From: Drosophila persimilis
Lineage: Eukaryota > Arthropoda > Insecta > Diptera > Drosophilidae
Direction: 5' to 3'
Length of the DNA stretch: 64,000 nucleotides
NCBI RefSeq assembly: GCF_003286085.1
Contig: NW_020825289.1
Location: 15,004,001-15,068,000 of the forward strand
Shown: positions 10,501 to 21,575 of the stretch, piece after piece
Position numbering within the stretch: the stretch's first letter is position 1
How the letters are laid out: the number at the start of each line of letters is the position of its first letter
Translations under genes and position numbers: made by a program
The notes under the pieces: generated by a model
Told to the model about the DNA's origin: nothing
The model's database searches: none
The model's input: the letters and a program-made list of their open reading frames with translations, nothing else

Positions 10501-13500
10501 GCAGAGGAACGACTTCTTGAATATCCAACATACCCGATATGTGACGTACTTGCGGCGAGGCCTGCGACCGATGGCCGAGCAGACTCCGCACCGGCACCTC
10601 TGCAGCGGCCCCGTACTGGAGCATCTTGTTCTTGAAGTAGTCTTTAGCCTCTTGAATGTAGTCGCGCTTGCCGCCGCCACCACCGTCGTCCGCGTTGCTG
10701 TGCTGGTAGGCATTCACCTGCACGTAGTCCCCGTCCACCAGGAATATTGATGGGTATTGGGCGAGAAATTTCTTCAGACCTGACGAAAGGGCAAAGGGAG
10801 ATGTCAATTACAATTAGGTGGAGCCATTAGTGCTTCTGCCCCCGTCTGGCAGTGGCAAAGAATGGTGTAGTGGTTAAAGCAGTAAAAGTGTTGCACCAGC
10901 AGCCCAAACTTAATTAATTTTCTTGGCCTCTCAATGTGTCAACTCAGTAATTACGTCAAGACTAAGTACTTATTGTTGTTAATTAATTCCCGGGTACCGT
11001 GGTGCCCTGGTACCCAGTCGTTCGATAGTGATAGTGGGTGTTCGTCTCTATAGAGAGCCACGCATTCGAGTTGCACCATCATTAAGGAGTAACTTTTGTG
11101 TGCATATAAAGTTTTCCCCCTTTCATATCGTGGAACTACATATGTCTGGATTCCCATAATTAACAAAACATTGTTGTAATCGCATCATCAAATGACAAAC
11201 TTACAATTCATATCCATATATGAATACAAATCAACGAATACTCGTGCATGGGCATAGGAATGAATATTCATTCAGTCTCTATCCTGTTGCTCTGCGTGGG
11301 GGGGGGGGGGGGGGGGGGGGGTTTTTGAAAAGTTGGCAAAAGTTGTTGCTTCAAATAAAGTTAGTTTACAATTACAAAGTACGGTATGCGAAGGATAGCA
11401 AATTGTGTGTGTTTTAGGGGGCTACACTGTGAGAATGTGGGTGTAGGTAACATGTTGGCCTGTTGGTGCATATCAGAATAGTCTTAGGCAAAATACATTG
11501 CGTGTGCATGACGTGCTTTAAAGCAAGTTATTGGGGCTTTCAATAGTTTGTTCCAAGTGTAGCTCCAACCAAATGAGAAGAGTATTGTGAACTCAAGCCA
11601 ACCGACCGAGCGCACCATTTATTTGATAAATCAGGTCATAGTTGCTGACTGACTGACTGCCACTGTGAGGCCCAAAACGGGACGCGTTGCGACCCAACCC
11701 TGCTCCATCATCATCATCATCCGGTATGAAGGTAGGAATGTAGCGATGAGTGCCGCTCGACTCTATCCCCCAGCTCCACCTCTGCCTTCCCCTCTGCCTC
11801 CACAACCATTCGCTATTGTTTGCGTAATCTGACGTGACAGCAAGGCAAACGCCACGCAGCGCTGGAAAGATCAGAGAGCACCACTCCAAAGAGAAGGTAC
11901 TCGGTGCTCGGTGCTCGGTGCTCGGTCCTCCATTGCGTGCCTCATTGTTGGAACTTGTTTATAATGCTAGGCATAGATTAATTCAATTGCATTTGACATA
12001 CTGCTCCCTGCATGCACAACTCCAGGGCGAGACAAACCCGAAACGAGCTCTGATTAATCGAATCGGATGGGCATTATGCAAGGGGATTGTCTACGGATTT
12101 GGCGAGTCAATCAAAATAGAACGTAATCCCTTAACAAACATCTTACATCTCCATTTTCCACCCACTTTCCTGCCCCCGTCCAAGGGGCCCTGCCCAATGA
12201 GCCACAAAACTGACAAATGGCTGGAAAGAGTCACCCCCAATCCGAGCTATTTTCTTGAGAGAAATCCCACCGCATTAAGGTCGAGGACCCTGGCAGCATG
12301 TGCATAATTCAATTTTATGTTTACTTACAGAAATTGAAATTGGTGGCAACTGGCAGAAGGGCGCACCAACTGACGCGCCACAAATCGAAGTTCATAAAAG
12401 TTGTACAAAAAACATTTCAATATTAATATTTATCGAAGGCCACAACCTCTAACCCCAATATCTAATATGCATATCTACGTGTACGACTTTTGTGCATACA
12501 TATGTATATTTGGGTACTTCCCATAGTGCCACAGCCAAATATTATACCAAGTACTTGGCTGGTCCAATATTTGTCTGTTTGTGTGCCTAGCCGCAATTCT
12601 TGGCAAACAAACATTTTTGGCGCTCTTAGTGGAGCGCAGGTGGCAGGTGGCAGGGGAGACTCTGCGGCTGGGGTGGTCGGAACATTTTACGGCTCGACCC
12701 ACTTGGACACATTTCTTATATTTTTTTTTTCTTTTCTTGCCATGGCAATTTTCAAATGCACCGAGGACACTCGCTATAAATTTATGTGTATTTATGGTAC
12801 ATTCTGCTTATTGAAGAAAACGGAAATGTTTCCCCAGTTTCGGGCCCCGAGATGTTGTAAATTCGAATGTAAGCGAATACACAGGTAGCCGCAGGCCTGT
12901 TGCATGATTGTGGGGGGCGTAAAAGGGTTATGTCTGTCCATAAATTCAAGATTTTATGCCTCTCAGAGGGAGGGGCAGGGGAATGACACACAAGTGTAAT
13001 GGCAGTGCCTGGGTGGTGGGGGTTTCCTAACTCCTAAATTCTTGTACTTCCCCTTTCGGAGGGCTTGCTGCCCTCTTCATTATAGGCACTTCATTATAGG
13101 CTCATTAGAGCCGCTTTTCCCTTTCCCCTGCTGCCTGACAGTCAAACAGTTCTGTTCTCAATCAATTAGACGCCAAAATGGGCACAAAAGTTCACCTAAA
13201 ATATAATGAACAGCAAATTCATTTCTTGTGCTTTTTGCAATTAATGTCAGCTGTGAAGAACAGCAAAAATCAATGCCTCCCCTCCTCCCCGAAAACAGTT
13301 ACCAATTTCCCTCGAAGGGAAAGTTAACAATAACATAAAAGCCTTGGGTGCTGCCCCGGTACGCACCAAATGTTGACACGCAATGCCGCCCGAAAGGAGG
13401 AGGCTATGGAGCATTGAGCACCGGCTGGCGGTAAGGCGTTAAAGGATTTCCAGTCCTATCCCTTCCCTTCACCCCTTTTTTCTGCCGTTCGCATAAAATC

Positions 13501-16500
13501 GTTAAATTTACGACAATGTCTCTCTCTAGCACACACTCTGTTTCTCTCCCACTCGCTCTCTCTCCCTGTTCGTTGGCGTAAATTGAAATGTGTAACAGAG
13601 AGCAGGACGTGGACTCCGTCTCATGCGGAAGCATCGGCCGCAGATCAATCAGCAAATCATTCACTTATCCATACTCGTTTCGCGCATTTCAACAGCAGTT
13701 ATTGTGTGTTTTTATTCCGATTACTTTGACAATATTTTTGTTTTGGAAATCGATTACTCAACAAGAAATAAATACAGAAACCAAAATAACAAAATAGTTG
13801 CGAACGAACGAACCTTCGTTAGTCCCGTTAAGGCTTGGCATGTAGAGATCGTGCCTGCGTGTGCGTGCGTGTGTGCGTGCACGTGTGTGTACGAGCTAGA
13901 GATGGGGCCAAAGCCACACCACCTGATGAGTAGATCTCCACTTCGTGCGTGAGAAATAACAGAAACGGCATATTGTTTTCGTATTTTTCAAAGATTTTCA
14001 TTGAATATTCATAATTTCTATTGAAGGTGGTGTATATATTAAAGTATTAAAATATAGCAAAACAATTCAATTCTAAAATCGGTATATACCAAACATATTT
14101 AACTGAAAATGCCAAAATAAACTCGTATTTGTGTATTTTTTCGTGCCTATTCAAAGACGTGTCTTTGCATGAGAGAGACTGTCCAGAGAGCTGTACCTAT
14201 TCGGGTTCGGCTCGTCTGGGCCCAACAAATACGCACAACGTAGATCGAGACTCAAGACGCTTCTACAGGTACTTCTGTAGGTCGCAAGATTGCAAAAACA
14301 TTACCTTGGTGGGTCATGATTCAGGACAGTATTTTAGACTATGCTTGGTGCGTGCCATACAACCACGACACGCGCTCATCTCTAATGTGGGAGAGCATAC
14401 GTGTGCGTGTGTGTGTGTGGGCAATTAAACAGAGTAAAATCGTTGTTTGGCTTTGCTCTCTGCCGCTGTCGCTGCCCCTTCCTCTGCCGGAGGCACAGCT
14501 TAAAATGGCCAAACGATAAAGAGAGCTAAATGGACATGTTTTTGTGTTTGTCCAAATGATTTGCACCGCAGAACACACAAAAACAAAAACAATCGAAGCT
14601 TCAGTTTCCGTTAGTGTGTTGTCTGGGTGTTGAATTAGCAGTGAAAATTTAAGTCCCAGATAAACGAGGGCAAAGCTATTTCTCACAGAAAATTAAAGAA
14701 GTCCAAGTTACTGTTACCGTTGCTCTCATCTGGCTAGAAGATAGCTTTTGACGTTAATTTCCCCAAAAAATGTTGGTCGAAAACCCTCATCAATTCGATG
14801 GGGAATATGCATATGAAAGGCAAAAGGGAGGCTCACACACACACACACACACACACTCACACACACATCGCCATATATTATTGAAGCAACAAATGGATAG
14901 GGATGTCCATGCAATTTTATTGAAATTCAATTGAACATTTTTGTCACGTAATCGACACTTTTCTATTACAACGTTTCCGTCTCTACATCGCCATGCTCCA
15001 TGCTCCCCACCCCCCACCCAATGGCAGACCGCAAAAACTACATAATGGAACGAAGTCGATGGGTTTATTGGGGGCGAGGGCGGCATACACAAGGGTATAG
15101 GATGTAAGCAACAGCAGCAGCAGCAGCAGCAGCAGAAGCCCTGGCGGCTTTAACGGTTTATAAGTTGCACAAACAACACGTTGACAAAAATGAAGCAGCA
15201 TAATATATGTTTATAGGGTTTTAGGTCGTACCCAGGAGAGTAAACAGGCGTTTATGGGGGAAATTGGGTTTTCCACTGACCCAAGAGCACTCCTTATCAC
15301 CCATTTGATGGGGACTTAGAAACATCAGCCAAAGGATACGATACGAATATCTGACGCTATTCTATTTATAAGCCAAACCTTGACATTTCCCCATTAATAT
15401 TTCCCCTGGTTCTTCGGCTCTGATTTGCGTGTCTCGCGAATATTTCCCCCAGAGTTTTTTCCGTCTATTGCGTTCTGGGGTAAAAGCAACATTTAAGCCA
15501 AAGATTAAAGTATTTTAGCGCCAAACTACTTGGCAAATGTTGCTCGCTTTGGGGTTTGGTTTGGGGGCAGACACGATTTGTCTTGTCGCGGGTCTTGTCC
15601 GTGGAACGTCACGCACATGTGTGGGAAATCAGCAAATGCGATAAACATTTTGTTAAATGTTTGTTTTGCTCTGTTGCAATTAATGCAGCCACAAAGTGTG
15701 AACAAAGAGCTACAATCGCCATTTATGGGCGCTAAACAATTACAAGAAAGAACTGTGAAGAAATGCATGGTGAAAGGTAATTGGTTCCACAGAAAGAATG
15801 GGAAAGTTAATGTTCTTGAATAACTATTTGTAGTATTTATTGTATCTAAAAACGGCTAGTTTAAGACAGTTTTTTTTACTGAATTCAAAGCTACAAAGCT
15901 CATAATCCGAACAGGTTATCGAGCCAAGGGACAGACAACATAATTTCTCCCTTAAATTCCTACACGTACGGGGTATTATGTATTCCTCTACAGCTCTCAA
16001 CTTGTTTACAAGGGATTATACGATCAATGTAAACAATTGTTTGCCATTTCCTGTTACCACATTTGTTACCACTCCATCAAAAATACATAGATCTTTGGAG
16101 TGCCCACACAAATATCTGAGAGCAAAGGGAAAGTGCATTGCACCTTTTCTTTAAGAAACTTGCCTCAAGTGGTACGGCACCTATGTATCTTTAGAAATCG
16201 AAAGATGTTTGTTGTGTCTATTCTTGGAGATTCTGTTCGCAGAAGCATGCATTTTGATAAATATCATGAAGAGCAGGCCGCGGGGCTCTTCACGTGTTGA
16301 CTTGTCAATGGAATAGAATGTGGAGAGTGTGGAGTACATGTGTATGTATTGGTTTTTGGGAGAATACCCAGTACTCGTGGAGTTCAAGGGCTTCCATCAC
16401 TCCGAAAAGTCCACTCTGCTATCGACACTTTCAAAGTAAGTCGAATGAAGTCCAAATCTCTTATGACTAGCGGGTATGGTTTAGTCGGAATATCGAGTAC

Positions 16501-17329
16501 TACAGTATAGTAGTGTTCTTTAGGCCTCCAAAGCACGCGGGCCCTTGAGAGCGCTTGTAAACACAGCGCGTATAGTAGAGAAAGAGGAGGGAGGAGCCAG
16601 GCACAACGTAAGAGGGGAAATGGAATAGAGAGACAAAACCGACAAACAACACGTGCATTATCGATTGCAGTTTCGCGTCTGCGATAAAAAGCTGAAACTG
16701 AAAAATCATTGGCATGTTTTTGCGGTTTCGTGCATTGGCGCAGCTTCAGTCGAGTCGAGAGATGGAAAAGGAGACACAGAGACACTGCCTCCCCTCTGGC
16801 AGTGGCAATGACATGTGCACTTGGCCGCCAACAACAACAAAAGCAATCATTGGCAATGACAAACATTGGCCCGCAGGTGTATCGAATGTGTATTGTATTG
16901 GATCGAATGTTCGTATAGCCGTAGAAATGTGACATGTCCAGTATTAGTTGTCAGCAAACAAGTTTCATGGTTCATGTTTCATGTTTCATGCTGGGACCTG
17001 TAGTGGTCAAGGGGATAGAGGGGCAGCGAAGGAATGCATATCTTCCGATCATGGGTCTAGCCGCAAACTATGTTTTTGAAGCGAATATCCCTATATGAAT
17101 GATATGCAATAAACTCCACTTTAGCTGAGTTCCACTGTAGTTTGTTGTGGGGTCTGCACTTACCCGATTGACTGCCGCCGGCGATTTGCCGCATCTCCTT
17201 GGTGAACTCCTTGTTGCCGAACTGGCACGAGAGATCGTGCACGGTGCGGGGCTCCCCCTTGTCGAGGAGGCGCTCCAGGAAGAACAGCAGCGTCATATTG
17301 CGTGCCATCTCGTACTCCATGGACTCCAT
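7557..17329 (-). CDS. egl: Egalitarian, dynein/BicD RNA-cargo adaptor with a DEDDy exonuclease-like domain
   Basis: Seven coding exons on the minus strand: 17329-17164, 10779-10534, 10456-8479, 8411-8313, 8250-8001, 7930-7842, 7770-7557. They sum to 3042 nt, 1013 residues plus TAA; D. melanogaster Egl is about 1004. Egl couples localised mRNAs to BicD and dynein light chain in oocytes and embryos. The start MESMEYEMARNMTLLFFLER opens the BicD-binding N-terminus. Residues about 570-717 form a 3'-5' exonuclease fold with intact DEDDy residues: D570 and E572 (SLDCEG), D630 (HDCRND), Y713 and D717 (YAAGD). The dynein light chain (LC8) motif AESQTLS lies at 972-978; its two serines correspond to fly S965 and S969. 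The middle (about 150-540) is low-complexity Asn/Ser/Gln-rich. The first intron is 6.4 kb. An in-frame upstream ATG at 17440 would add 37 low-complexity residues; I prefer 17329 because it matches the known N-terminus. Confidence 0.97.
11298..11321. repeat. Poly(G) run of 24
   Basis: Twenty-four consecutive G on the plus strand (C on the egl transcript), followed by TTTTT. Confidence 0.9.
11899..11926. repeat. TCGGTGC tandem heptamer
   Basis: Three perfect heptamer units and a partial fourth, inside egl intron 1. Confidence 0.85.
14833..14867. repeat. (CA)n microsatellite
   Basis: An interrupted CA run with one CT step, inside egl intron 1. Confidence 0.9.
15112..15135. repeat. (CAG)n run
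   Basis: Eight CAG triplets in non-coding DNA inside egl intron 1. Confidence 0.9.
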
Positions 17330-17947
17330 TGTCGTCGGTCGTCGGTCGTCGGTCGCCTGGGGCCTTGGGCCTGTCGCTCGGTGGTCGCTAGTCGGTGGTT
17401 CCTGTGCTCTGTGGCTATCTCCTGAATTAGTGATAAGCAAGTATAGTACGTCACGTAGCGCTGAGTAGAGTTGAGTTGCTTATCTGCAATTGAGCAAAGG
17501 AAAGGTAAGGGTAAAGAGCGTAAGAAAGGGGCAAAGAAAACACTTATGCAATGCGCCAAGAAAACGGACCAACAACAATAGGATAGGAGACAGATAGAAG
17601 ACAAGAAAGAAGGAAAGAGCAACCACAACAACAACCGCAGACACATATTAGACTTTTGAGACTTTGTTTCGTTTCGTTTTCGGCTATTTTTTTTATTATT
17701 TTCTTTGCGTCTTTTATTTATTTAATACATTTGCACTTTGCCACTTGAGCTCTCTTTCGCCCTCCCTCTTCCACATGCTGTTGCTCACCGCATTTTATGT
17801 TATTGCCTTGCAGCGGCAGCGGCAGCCTTGCACTTTGGAGAGGAGTGGGAAGGATTGGCAGGGATGCAGGTGGTAGTGGCATAAAATTTATTTTCTCTTC
17901 GGTTTGCGTCTTGAATAATTGAAAAACCACACATTTTGAACCCACAA

Positions 17948-17974
17948 ACACACACACACACACACACACACACA
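17948..17974. repeat. (CA)n microsatellite
   Basis: CA run of about 13 units upstream of the egl ATG exon. Confidence 0.9.
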
Positions 17975-19559
17975 GTGAGTGGCACACGTACAGAGCCTCG
18001 CCAAATCCTTATCCTTGCGGCATATCCTTTTTTCCTTGCGCACCGCTCGAAGCTCCACAAACAAATGACGGCAGCGCTGCTCGCGTCTCTGCTGGGAGCG
18101 TAGCCAACATAAACACAGGCGAACTCGAACAGCTGTTTGGAGCATGGCAAGGGGAGCAGGCGCGGCGAATTCAATCAGTGTTCTGTTGGCTGAATTGCAC
18201 CGCTACCAAGGCTGTCTGCCTAGCTTGGATTAGCGGATTTCCGATGAGAATTTCTATGGGAACTTAGCGTTGGCATCTCTGCCAGCAATATCATGTTTTT
18301 CTTTCCATTTGTTGCTGGCCAACGCGAGGCATGCGAAAAAGTGCCAGCGCTGCAGAACAGGTGATTGACACAGAAATTGTGCAGCGGAAATGGAAAATGC
18401 CATGCAACCGCCACTCTCTCAAGAGGCATTCCCCGGCTCTTCTCTCTCTCTCTCTCTTTTAATAATCCCAATCATAACCTGCTGCCTATTGTCTGTGGCT
18501 GTGTGAGTATTCTATTGATAAGCAAAAACCGTTGACAACGATATGTATTGGGAACACAAAGCAGCAACAACATTCCAAAGCATTCAGGTAGGTATGCGTG
18601 TGTGTCAGGTAGCTAGGCTGTGAGCATGTGTGTGTGCGTGTTCAATGGTCGCTCTGTGGTGTTGGTGGCCAAACAAGAAACTTCAGACTCTTATTAGACC
18701 GAAGCTCTAGCCGCTCTTAATGGTGAAAAGAGATGGCAAGTGCAGCGGGCGGCCCCCAACTCGACGAATGAAAGAAAATATTTTTGCAAAAATGAAAAGG
18801 AAAAAAATTACATGACACTCGAAATATGCAAAGCAAAAGAAACGGCCAAAAGAGAAAGACAGACAGCGGGAAGAGCAAGAGAATGCAAGAATGTGAAAAT
18901 ATGAAAGAAAGAAAAGAGCGCCCCGCCAAGCGAAATGTCAATTATAATTATTATTCATACCTGTAGCTGTAGTCGTTTTATTTGTTCAATTAATGATTGT
19001 TGCTTGCTTGTTTGCTTAAGTGCACTTGTAATCTATATTTAAAAACCAGACTTATGAGTTATACGCGATACAGATCCTCGCGTTGGGGATTTTCTCAAAG
19101 ATCTGATCAGATCTCTATCTCTAGCTCCGTCTCGCTCACGCGCGCTCTTTTGCTCCACTCGCAGGGGTTTCGTTAATTAAATTAAGCATTAATTAACATT
19201 TTTGGCGTAATTAACAGACACTCTCTCGGAAACTGCGACGAAAGCAGCAACTTGTTGTTGTTGTTTCACACAAACGCACACACACGATTATTTGGGCAGG
19301 TAAAATTATATTGGTGTGAGTACGATGTCGGTGTAAGGCACTGGGGAACGTTTTAAAAAGCGTGTTTAACCACTTGTTGCACTTCTTTAAGGCACTGCCA
19401 ACAGCCGACTCCACTGTCACCGGAGTTTGGCCAACTCCACGCGAATTTTAGGCAAAAAACAGACGTTTGCGTGGTCAAAAGAGGCACAATTCGGTTTGGG
19501 TCTTTTTTGGAGCAGCAGCGATGATGACAGCGACAGCGCCAACGCGGAGGTGGAGCTCA

Positions 19560-19620
19560 GTATTTACCGATTAATATACCGACCCTAAGAAAAATACCGT
19601 CTAATTTTGTAAATATACCG
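19560..19620 (-). promoter_or_regulatory. egl core promoter cluster (Ohler motif 6)
   Basis: Read on the minus strand, TCGGTATATTT, GACGGTATTTTT and TCGGTATATTA occur within 60 bp. They fit the Drosophila core-promoter element motif 6 (KTYRGTATWTTT), two well and one approximately. They lie about 2.2 kb upstream of the egl ATG exon, before a plausible first UTR exon. Confidence 0.5.
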
Positions 19621-19664
19621 ATGACACTTAACCCACTTAGCACCACTTTAATAACCACTGGTCG

Positions 19665-19779
19665 ACGATGATCAGAAATCTAATTTCCTGATTTGGATAT
19701 TCGGTTTGATATTACTAGCTAACTAGGACCGTCGGACTTGAACACAAAGTTTAATCATATTAACTGATCTAATTTTCAT
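19665..19779 (-). repeat. Promoter-linked dispersed repeat, copy A
   Basis: On the minus strand this aligns along its length with copies at 42924 (+) and 44756 (+). The best shared stretch is TAGTTAGCTAGTAATATCAA against TAGCTAGCTAGTAATATCAA in copy B. Further shared blocks are a GAAAATtaGAT-like start and GAATATCcAAATCagGAA. Homology with copy B continues past the core into GTCGAC(C/T)A(G/C)TGG(T/G)TATT. It lies just upstream of the egl promoter and points toward egl. Confidence 0.6.
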
Positions 19780-19883
19780 AATGTGGTGATTTTAAGGACT
19801 CCCTTTATTGGATTGTTTATAAAATATGGTTTAAACAAAAAAAGGTCGAGGCACAAAATGTATGTGTTTATGGAAGAAAGTGC

Positions 19884-19891
19884 TATCGATA
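19884..19891. promoter_or_regulatory. DRE site
   Basis: Perfect TATCGATA, the binding site of DREF, between the divergent egl and coiled-coil genes. Confidence 0.55.
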
Positions 19892-20415
19892 CTATGACTG
19901 GATAATCACAAGAGCTGCGCGCCAAAGTGGACAGAGCGACAATTCAAAAAATCTGCGTATGGAAGGTTGTATGGAATAAGAAATTTAATAGATAGATAAA
20001 AAATATGCCATTATTAGCCGATATACCGTAAGTATAAATTCAATATATAGAAAAGTAGATGTTATACCGTCAATGGCGAACAATTCTGATTGGAACGTGA
20101 TTGTGTGCCTATCGATGTAATTGTGTGCGTTATCGACTGTCAAATTACATGAATTCTACATGCACTCTACATGGCAGTTATTGCGAAGATCATTTAAAGG
20201 AATTGAATTTAAATTGATCAAGATACACGAGGAAAAGATATTTATCATTTAATGTAATAAATATAAATGCACTAGCCAGAATTGAACTTTCACTTTCTTC
20301 GATTTACCGTTGTCCTTGGCAGCAGGCAAAATGCAACCAAGGTTTCCGGCAGTTGTTTTTTTAAACAACATTGAACATTCCAAAGCGTTGAATCAATTAA
20401 GAGCGATCCTTTGAC

Positions 20416-21575
20416 ATGGAAACCATCGAATTCCTTAACCGCACCAGCCGGCGAAATATCAAATCGCAAATCGGCTGGAAGGTGGCACAGCGAATGCGGG
20501 AATGGTCAGAGGATTTGGACGACCGCCGCGGGCAGCTTTATGTGCAGCTCCACAGCGAGGCGCTGCAGGTGGACGAGGAGGTGGCAGCACTTCTGCAGGC
20601 ACGCGCCGACGAGGCTGAAAGGAAACGCCACGAATGGATTCACATGGAGCGTCTGAAGCGGGAGGAGGCTGAGCAGGAGCTGCTGAAAGTGAAGCAGCAG
20701 CAGCGGGAAATGTGAGTCTCCCTTGCCCCCCATTTGCTGCACTCCAATCCAATCCTGTCTCCTTGCAGCGAGAACTCCGAGGCGCATCGCCACATGCAAA
20801 CCAAACAGATCCTGTTGGAGAGCAAGCAGGCACAGCTCCAGCAGATAGAGGAGCGCCAGGCTCTGAGGCGGCGCCAGGCCTGCGTGGAGATCCTCTGGCA
20901 ACGGGTGTGGCAGCGTTTGGACGATAGCCGGGCCCAGCAGGACCAGTATGAGCAGCAGCTGCGCCGCCTAATCGAGGGCCAGTGTCAGGCCGAGAATCTA
21001 GCCAGGGATCAGCAGCAGAAGGCTCAAATCCACCAGGAAGTGCTCGCCGAGCAGCGGGCCTATGCCGAGGCGTAGGTAGATAGCTCCTTAATGCCATGTT
21101 GATGCAACATTGTCTCTTCCTTAGCCTGAATGTGGCTGCCGAGAATGACGCGAGGAAGAGGGAAATGGAACTGCAACAGAATGAGGTCAATCGCCGCAAA
21201 CAATTGTCCGATCTTCAGGATCAAATCGAACAGAACCTGAAGCTTGCAGCCAGCCAGGCAGAGGCCAACCACCGCGAGGATGTGGGCTACAACATACGCG
21301 AGGATCGACAGATTTACGAGGAGCTCATGCAGAAGCACTGCGCCAGGGTGAGTCAATGCGTCGACCACAACGTCGCTCAATCGATGCCACTCACTCGATG
21401 GAAACTCTTGTTTTAGGGACGCAATCGTGATTGGCACCAGAGCTACATGACGCACACGGCTGAGGAGCGGGCTGCCCGTCGCCGCAGTGAGCAAGAGCGG
21501 GAGCGCGCCTACCTGGGCACTGGGTGTGTGCTCGGCCAGCAGCAGAAGCAGCCATATGGCAGAGCTGTTCGCTGA
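20416..21575 (+). CDS. Coiled-coil protein, TPH/CFAP53-like, probably axonemal
   Basis: Exons 20416-20711, 20769-21071, 21125-21347 and 21417-21575 join in phase to give 326 residues and TGA. Nearly the whole chain is charged, heptad-like coiled coil, rich in Glu, Gln and Arg, with no membrane segment or enzyme motif. The N-terminal METIEFLNRTSRRNIKSQIG is the only non-coil part. The spacing of Trp/Arg/Glu-rich segments recalls trichohyalin-plectin-homology proteins such as CFAP53 and MNS1, which sit inside axonemal microtubules; I cannot name the exact orthologue. Introns are 53-69 bp. The poly(A) signal ATTAAA starts 3 bp after the stop. It is divergent from egl across a shared promoter region. 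A ciliary or testis role is inference from family resemblance only. Confidence 0.85.

Larger units (their letters stand above)
10780..17163 (-). other. First coding intron of egl (6.4 kb)
   Basis: Bounded by a GTAAGT donor (17163) and a CAG acceptor (10780) that join SQS-G-LKKF. It holds a 24-nt poly(G) run (11298-11321), a TCGGTGC tandem repeat (11899-11926), a (CA)n run (14833-14867), a (CAG)n run (15112-15135) and a DINE-1-like relic near 16470. No coding exon or RNA gene is evident inside it. Introns of this size at this position often carry enhancers, but nothing specific is proven here. Confidence 0.75.
17330..20415. other. egl 5' UTR exons and the divergent egl / coiled-coil gene promoter region
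   Basis: On the minus strand a TTGCAG acceptor near 17483 opens the 5' UTR of the ATG exon. That UTR includes a GTCGTCG tandem (17331-17356). Upstream, 17.5-19.2 kb looks like a 5' intron with a (CA)n run at 17948-17974. The first UTR exon of egl probably lies near 19.2-19.5 kb. At 19560-19620 three minus-strand motif-6-like boxes (two reading TCGGTATATT, one GACGGTATTTTT) mark the egl core promoter. A perfect DRE (TATCGATA) is at 19884-19891. Copy A of the promoter-linked repeat is at 19665-19779. Transcription start sites are inferred. Confidence 0.5.
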
